Shown here: piece after piece, positions 58,331 through 64,000 of the stretch
Numbering within the stretch: position 1 is the stretch's first letter
Layout of the letters: the number at the start of each line of letters is the position of its first letter
Assembly (NCBI GenBank): GCA_035079385.1
Contig: JAVHKY010000013.1
Coordinates: forward strand, 1,922,001 to 1,986,000
Origin: Aspidiotus rigidus
Lineage: Eukaryota; Arthropoda; Insecta; Hemiptera; Diaspididae
Direction of reading: 5' to 3'
Length of the DNA stretch: 64,000 nt
Translations under genes and position numbers: made by a program
Notes under the pieces: model-generated
Told to the model about the DNA's origin: nothing
What the model saw: the letters and a program-made list of their open reading frames with translations, nothing else
Databases searched by the model: none

Positions 58331-59425
58331 AGGTTTGGACTTGGTATTAGCCCAGTGTAGTACCTAGTATATACCTATTATAATATACTGCATGAAGTAG
58401 CACCAATAGGGAGGGAATTAGCCAGTATACTGTACAGACGTCCGGGCGCATATTTTGAGATTAGGGTAGGGGTAGAGAAAAGACATGAACATAAAATAAA
58501 AAATTAATTAATTTAATAAAACATTCAAACTTATGTCTATTCAAAATACTGTCTAATTTTGTAATATTATAAAAGTAGGCACCCTGGTATGATGTTCAAA
58601 CATGCCGCGCCATCTTGTATTACTTTACCACAACAAGTTATAGCTTTCTACAGCCTACAATAGTCGAGTTCACTACTAAATATTATTACAAGCAGGGAAT
58701 CAGAACGGCTGATGATTGAGTCTGAACATGACACCAGCATAACTGTTATACACTCCTAATACTTTGGCTGATTTTTGCCCTAGTATTGTTCTTCATATAA
58801 AACAGCAAATAAATGAAGTTGAATGCCCTATGTTTGTATGTTATTTTTTGGTGGTAATAATACTTTCTAGTCTTGAAAGTACTTTCCACCCACCTTTTTC
58901 CTGTAAGGTGTAGAAATTGCAATAAAGAATTAAGTGATGGAAGTATGTGGACATCTGGTTTGATTCAAAGCTGAGCCTCAGGCACCATTTTCTGATGGCA
59001 GTGGAAAAGGCAGGAAGGCTATAATGATCTACCTAAGCCGTCTGATGACAAACCTAGGAGGGTCGAGGGAATAAAATAGAAGGACCATAATGAGCACTGT
59101 ATTATCAATACACTAGTATGGTGCCCTAGTATGGGCCAACTCCACGAAGGTGGCCAGCCTACAGAAGCAAAGAGTCGCGCTAAAATGCGTTTGTGCCTAC
59201 CACACAGCTGTCTTGACAGTCTGCAACCGCCTTCTTGCGTGAGTGTAGGCAACATTTCTGGCATTGCAGTTTTCCTAAGCAACAAATCAGTGAGAAGAAG
59301 AGTAAAAAAGGAATGTGCCTTATCACAGTTTGCAAACAGCGGACTTAGCTTTCAACTTCATAAAAGAGGAGAAGCTTCAGTAGAAGAAGACTTGAAAATT
59401 TCAAGCTTTGACTTCTATCAAGAGG
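58331..59425. other. unassigned sequence
   Basis: AGTATAC-rich part at 58.34-58.43 kb belongs to the TATACTAG-word repeats. Overlapping frames at 59.02-59.45 kb have no recognised motif. Confidence 0.4.
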
Positions 59426-59427
59426 GC

Positions 59428-59520
59428 TCGCAGCCCACGTGGTGAGCTGCTCGGGGTTGCCTTCATTAACTTTGTTAATTGAGACAAACAGGGAATCTGT
59501 TTTATGGGAGTCACTAGTGT
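59428..59520 (+). repeat. CTCGCAGCCCAC repeat joined to an ACAGG-type terminus
   Basis: CTCGCAGCCCACGTGGTGAG, CTGCTCGGGGTTGCCTTCAT, then ACAGGGAATCTGTTTTATGG and CACTAGTGTGC. This is the best-preserved plus-strand copy with 36.08 kb. Confidence 0.6.
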
Positions 59521-59769
59521 GCATTGTTCCTATACAGCTTGAAATTTGTTCTTCAACACCTTGATGGTTTTTCCTCATCATCAATAAATAAACAAATAGA
59601 ATAGAAAAATAATTATTTATTAAAAAATAAATAAATAAATGAATAAACAAATAAAGAAATCTAGTATGCTGTAAAAATTAGGCCTAGTATACGTAATGAA
59701 GGCTTTTTGAGATCTTCCTCGCTTCGCTTGCTCGCTCCCCTTCTTGGTCTAGAATACAATATTTCAAGT

Positions 59770-60065
59770 TAACAGCCAAAATAGAACCTCCTATCACATA
59801 TAGCTCAAGAGTGGAAATGATTGTAAAGATCGATTTTAACGGGGGAGTTCTTCGGAAAAACGTCCGCTGTCTGTCGTCCATCTGGCCGGCAAAGCTTAGA
59901 TCTCGAAAATTTTCTTCCAAGTCCTCTCCTATTATATATAGCTCTAAAGTCCGGGCCTGTGACGACACAATTTGATGACGTCGTAGATCTGGTACGTCAA
60001 CATTTTTCAGATTCCTCGTGCACCATAGAACAAGTTCCTGCCACCCCTTGCTCAACTTCGTTAAG
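59770..60065. repeat. hairpin-ended family copy, minus-like orientation
   Basis: CTATCACATATAGCTCAAGA, GGGGGAGTTCTTCGGAAAAA, a CGTCCGCTGTCTGTCGTCC block, TTATATATAGCTCTAAAGTC, GATGACGTCGTAGATC (CRE site mutated) and GAACAAGTTCC at the right end. Confidence 0.55.
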
Positions 60066-61414
60066 GAACTCGTGAGTTTTTAATAAATTCGATGATCGTG
60101 GTTTATGATGATGATCAATTACTTGATAAAGTCAAACATTTTCCAAGTGTCGCGCGATAGCCGACAATTTCAAATTTGTTCAAAAAACCTCCTGGTGGAG
60201 TCCCCTTCCCGGAAAACTATTTTACCTTCGAAAATTTTCAAGTTCCTAAATAGTTAGATTAGATAAAACTAAACCTTGATAACGTCAACATAAGTCGAAA
60301 TCCTCGTATTAACAAGTCGAAAATTTCCCATGTTATGAAGTGGGTCGGAGCTCCTACTCATCACCGGACGGCTAAGGTTTCGATTGAAAAATTTTACAAA
60401 AATTTGAAGTAAATCAAACCACCGCTTCCCGTTTGAACTACAATTTTTGAGCTGCTATAAGCAGAGACTCATCGGACAAAACTAATAATATTAGGCTGGA
60501 TTTTGATCTCAAAGTAACTTATTACAAGAACTCAAACAACGGATTGTTGAATTTAGTTGATGTACGCAGGAGATGATGAGAATGTCGAAGCTATGGTAGG
60601 AATGACGAAAATGTGAAATACCTACTACTTGTTACAAAGTTTACAAAAAATCTCAATTTCTTTTCGAAATAATTATTAAAAATTCAACTCTGTCCATTGT
60701 TATTAATCCCTTTTCAAGATTATCACTATTTCAACAATTTTTTTTGTATCAATAGCAGATAATTAATTCACTCATCTGACCCTGAAATAGAGTCTCATAG
60801 GTTTCAATTTCTCATAATAGGATGAATAACGAAGGTGCGCACATTTAACTCGAGGACCAGCCTAAAAACTCTAAAATGACCTATTGAATAGAATCACAAA
60901 ATTACACTAGGTATGAAGAAACATTTTGTAGCCAATCGAAATCTCTATTTTTTGGCTCAGTTCATTGGATTTTTTAATGTTATTATTTTTTAATTCGCGC
61001 TATTACTCTAAGGAGCCTTGGCCGTCAACAAACTAATTGTTGCCGTTGCCCAGGACGCACCACGTGGAGGTGGCTCCTATGCGTCCCGAGACACTAAAGA
61101 TCCTAGTCCTATACTAAAGACAAAAAAAAAGGAATTCCCTATACATAGAAGACTGTGCACAACCACAACAGTCAACCCCGGCTAACGAAGATAAAATCCC
61201 AGCGAGGTATATCCGAATGTGGTGCGCTGTACCTACATCTAAAAACATGAGAGAAGGCGCAGGCACCCACGTCAGTCCGCCACGAATTACGAAGACTGTT
61301 TATATCTGCAACGTCTCAGTTACAACCTCAGATGGTTGCTTCTTCACTGGCGGAGACAGTAAACTGAGTTGACTCATCCTGCGCCCCACCGCAACTTATC
61401 CGATCGTGGGTGCA
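60066..61414. other. unassigned sequence
   Basis: Nothing recognised; a GC-richer part at 61.02-61.35 kb has no identified gene. Confidence 0.4.
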
Positions 61415-62620
61415 CTGAATAATCGAAAAGCACAATATCATCACGCGCGCGGCTAATCCGCATTATGCGCTCAATGCACTTCCTGTAAGACCTAACCATC
61501 ATATAAAGTTGTAGATCGAGTAATAGCGCGAACCAAAAATAAACAACACCTTTGGTCAAAATTTGGAGTTGTCGTACCACCCGTGTTTCAGAATGGAACG
61601 GCCGCTACAAAATGACGATGGTTTCAATTTTAATTTTTTCAATTTAGAATAGGTATGATTGATGGTAGCACAATATCACCGCGCGCGAGTATATCTGCAT
61701 CTTGCGCTCAATGTACTTCCTGCAATCCACCTACGATAGCGCAAACAAAATTTCTCAACACCTTTGTCAAACTTTGGAGTTGCCGTGCCACCCATATTTC
61801 AGAATGGACCGACCGCTACAAAATGACGATGTTTTCAATTTAAAATTTAATTGATCTAAAAGAAGAGAAGAGGTCGTAATTGACCAATACCGGTTGTCCA
61901 AACAGGAGTCGTCGGCTTACACACCCATATTTCAGAGTGCAACAGCTACTCCGGAATGACGATTGGTATATCATAAGTCCTGAACATAATTTTGTATGAA
62001 AGAAGGTATGATTGATGGTAGCACGATATCATCGCGCGCGAGTATATCCGCATTATGCGCTCAATGTACTTCCTGCAATCTACCTATAATAGCGCAAACC
62101 AAAAATGAACACCACCTTTGGGTCAAAATTTGGAGCTGTCGTGCCACCCGTGTTTTAGAATGGAACGGCCGCTACAAAATGACGATGGTGTCGATATTAC
62201 TTTTGATCTGAAAGAGGAAATATAAGTAGAGTAATTTGAGCCAAAAGAAAAGAGGTCGTAATTGACCAGTACCGGTCGTCCAAACAGGAGTCGTCGGCTT
62301 AAACACTCATATTGCAGAATGCAACGGCTACTCCGGAATGACGGATGGTGTAATCAAGCCCTAAAAATAATTTCGGCTGAAAGAAAGTACATTTTTTAAT
62401 TAGAATTAGGTGTGATTGATGGTAGCACAATATCATCGCGCGCAAGTATATCTGCATTATGCGCTCAATGTACTTCCTGCAATCCACCTGTAATAGCCTA
62501 AACAAAAATGAACAACACCTTTTGTCAAAATTTGGAGTTGTCGTGCCACCTGTATTAAGTCAGAATGGAACGACCGCTACAAAATGACGATGGTTTCAAT
62601 TTAAATTTTTATTCGAAATG
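61415..62620. repeat. tandem repeat, four copies of about 230-400 bp
   Basis: The start GATTGATGGTAGCACAATAT - CGCGCGC - ATCTGCAT - TGCGCTCAATGTACTTCCTG appears at about 61,658, 62,010 and 62,413, with a degenerate first copy from 61,420. Each unit then has AAATTTGGAGTTGTCGTGCC, GGCCGCTACAAAATGACGAT and, in two copies, GTAATTGACCAxTACCGGT - GGAGTCGTCGGCTTA. Spacing is 352 and about 404 bases. The units encode no conserved protein. Confidence 0.8.
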
Positions 62621-63947
62621 AAAAAATATTGTATCAAAATTCAAAAGGTTAAAAATAATTTAGGCTGAAAGAAAATACACATTTAAATTAGAATATGTAT
62701 TAGTGTTAGTATCCCAGCATGATTAGTTCAAGTAACACAAATGTACCGGTACACACTTAGGAGTAAGAAACATGCAAAACATAATTTCAAAAAACCCCGT
62801 CATGCAAACGCGAGCAAAATGAAAAACCCGAACGGAAAAAGTAACGCGCGTCCACTTTCCACATCTGCGATAAACATACTAAACTGGTTGAAAGCTGAAA
62901 GGAAAGAGCGAACTAAGATGTGTCAAACTTTATACCGGTCCTTTCTTGCTCATTGGTTGAATGATTCACTATCTCACAGGTACCTGGCACTTCAACAATG
63001 CTTGTTTACACGATGTGAATAAGTATGTACCTTTGTATCTTATGTGCGTCAAACGGGGTAGCCGTTTTATTCAGAACTGAACTCGAAACAATTCCTCAAA
63101 CATATAGATGGACAGAGAAAGATTGTGTCATACGTTAAGGTCATTGACTTTAAGCTGCCAATCTGAGTAAGCTTGAATCGTCTGACCGCCGTGAGTGTGC
63201 GTGTACGTGGATTGACACCTAGGCGTGCAAAGGTACATCGTATTACAACTTACTTGACTCGACAATGCAAATGAAACACGAAATATTTAAAATGCTCGTA
63301 ATTGAACATCCTCCCGCCTTGATCGGGAGAAATTTGATCAATAGAGAATTGATTAATCAACCTGAATTAATCATTTACTCTTTAATGAATGACTCAAGAT
63401 ATGTATTCGGGCAAATAGAAAACTGACGACTGAAGCTAAATGTAGATTGTTTTAGGAGAGATTTGAGCGAACGAGCGATGTGACAGATTTTTTTTTCCAA
63501 TCTGATGCCAGATAGTTTTCTGAGTATGTTTGGTAGGCTTACCTCGAATTACTCGAACGAAATGCTCTCTCAAATCTCAAAATTAGTTATAATAACTTGT
63601 AGGTGCATGTAATTCTATTCAATGATAGGCAATTGAATTACTCAAGCGAACGAAAAAGTGAGAATAAATTTCTAGGTACTGTCGATAACATAAGTGACAC
63701 TATTTGTAAAGGAAAGTAGATAATTCTCAAAACGAGAAAAAAAAAAGAAATTCATTACAACGAAAAGAAATTAATTCTCAGAACAAAAAAAGAATTAAGA
63801 AATTCTTCTTGTAGATATAGGCTATAGCCCGTATTTAGTCATCTGCAACAAGTATAAAAAATTAAAGAACGAAGATTATTGAACAGTAGGTAGAGGAATT
63901 AACCTTGAAATTGACTGTTTAACTATTGTGTCGTTTTTGGTTTTCAG
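62621..63947. other. unassigned sequence before the window end
   Basis: No gene or shared repeat recognised. It ends in the strong acceptor at 63,946-63,947. Confidence 0.45.
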
Positions 63948-64000
63948 AATAATCACACGAACATGTCCGTCGACTCCCGGGTGGACCTCGATAATTTTAC
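63948..64000 (+). CDS. possible start of a further hillarin exon, cut by the window end
   Basis: A strong acceptor (gtcgtttttggttttcag) precedes 53 bases that are open to the window end in two frames. One reads ITRTCPSTPGWTSIIL, whose length and final hydrophobic run resemble the hillarin segment before LIFHYNLKF. Against this, that frame needs a preceding exon ending in phase 2, whereas exon g ends in phase 1, and the frame phase 1 would give has an immediate stop. Either a small exon lies between, or the resemblance is chance. Confidence 0.25.

Overview
This is an animal nuclear window, almost certainly from an arthropod and probably an insect. Genes are split by GT-AG introns, CpG dinucleotides are common, and most of the sequence is transposon-derived. 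The one clear host gene is on the + strand: the middle of hillarin (KY / transglutaminase-like cytoskeletal family). Seven exons, at 37,910-38,026, 38,111-38,307, 51,308-51,542, 52,138-52,220, 52,896-53,039, 53,542-53,760 and 54,223-54,431, join in phase into 401 residues. They encode a charged coiled coil followed by the transglutaminase-like core. The LIM-domain 5' end and the C-terminal exons were not found, so both ends are missing. The three residues aligned with the Cys-His-Asp triad read Thr-Asn-Gln, so the protein is predicted to be non-catalytic.

From 1 to 37.9 kb there is no confident host exon; this is either the upstream hillarin intron or intergenic DNA. It holds: a LINE (6.36-8.88 kb) split by a terminal-inverted-repeat element; an R1-like LINE fragment (9.05-9.77 kb, minus) and a sister copy (23.56-24.07 kb, plus); a foldback element (10.72-12.47 kb) with a MITE nested inside; a 2.6 kb element with about 600 bp inverted ends and a decayed cysteine-rich gene (15.73-18.35 kb); a Penelope-like element with a GIY-YIG domain and inverted flanks (30.05-30.90 kb); and three copies of one MITE (11.4, 31.6 and 34.6 kb).

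The 13.0 kb hillarin intron (38,308-51,307) and the region after 54,431 are also filled with repeats. The intron has more Penelope-like and LINE remnants, several hairpin elements and a GGA microsatellite. Downstream are a tandem array of about 90 bp units (55.2-56.1 kb), an 870 bp palindrome built from inverted-repeat units (57.3-58.2 kb) and a four-copy tandem repeat of about 350-400 bp (61.4-62.7 kb).

The most unusual signal is a short palindromic terminus shared by two repeat subfamilies. One has GCGGG-GAA-CCCGC and the other ACAGG-GAA-CCTGT: the arm bases change together so that self-complementarity is kept. Many of the same repeats carry exact TGACGTCA (CRE-type) octamers. No bacterial genes, CRISPR arrays, rRNA or convincing tRNA genes were seen.
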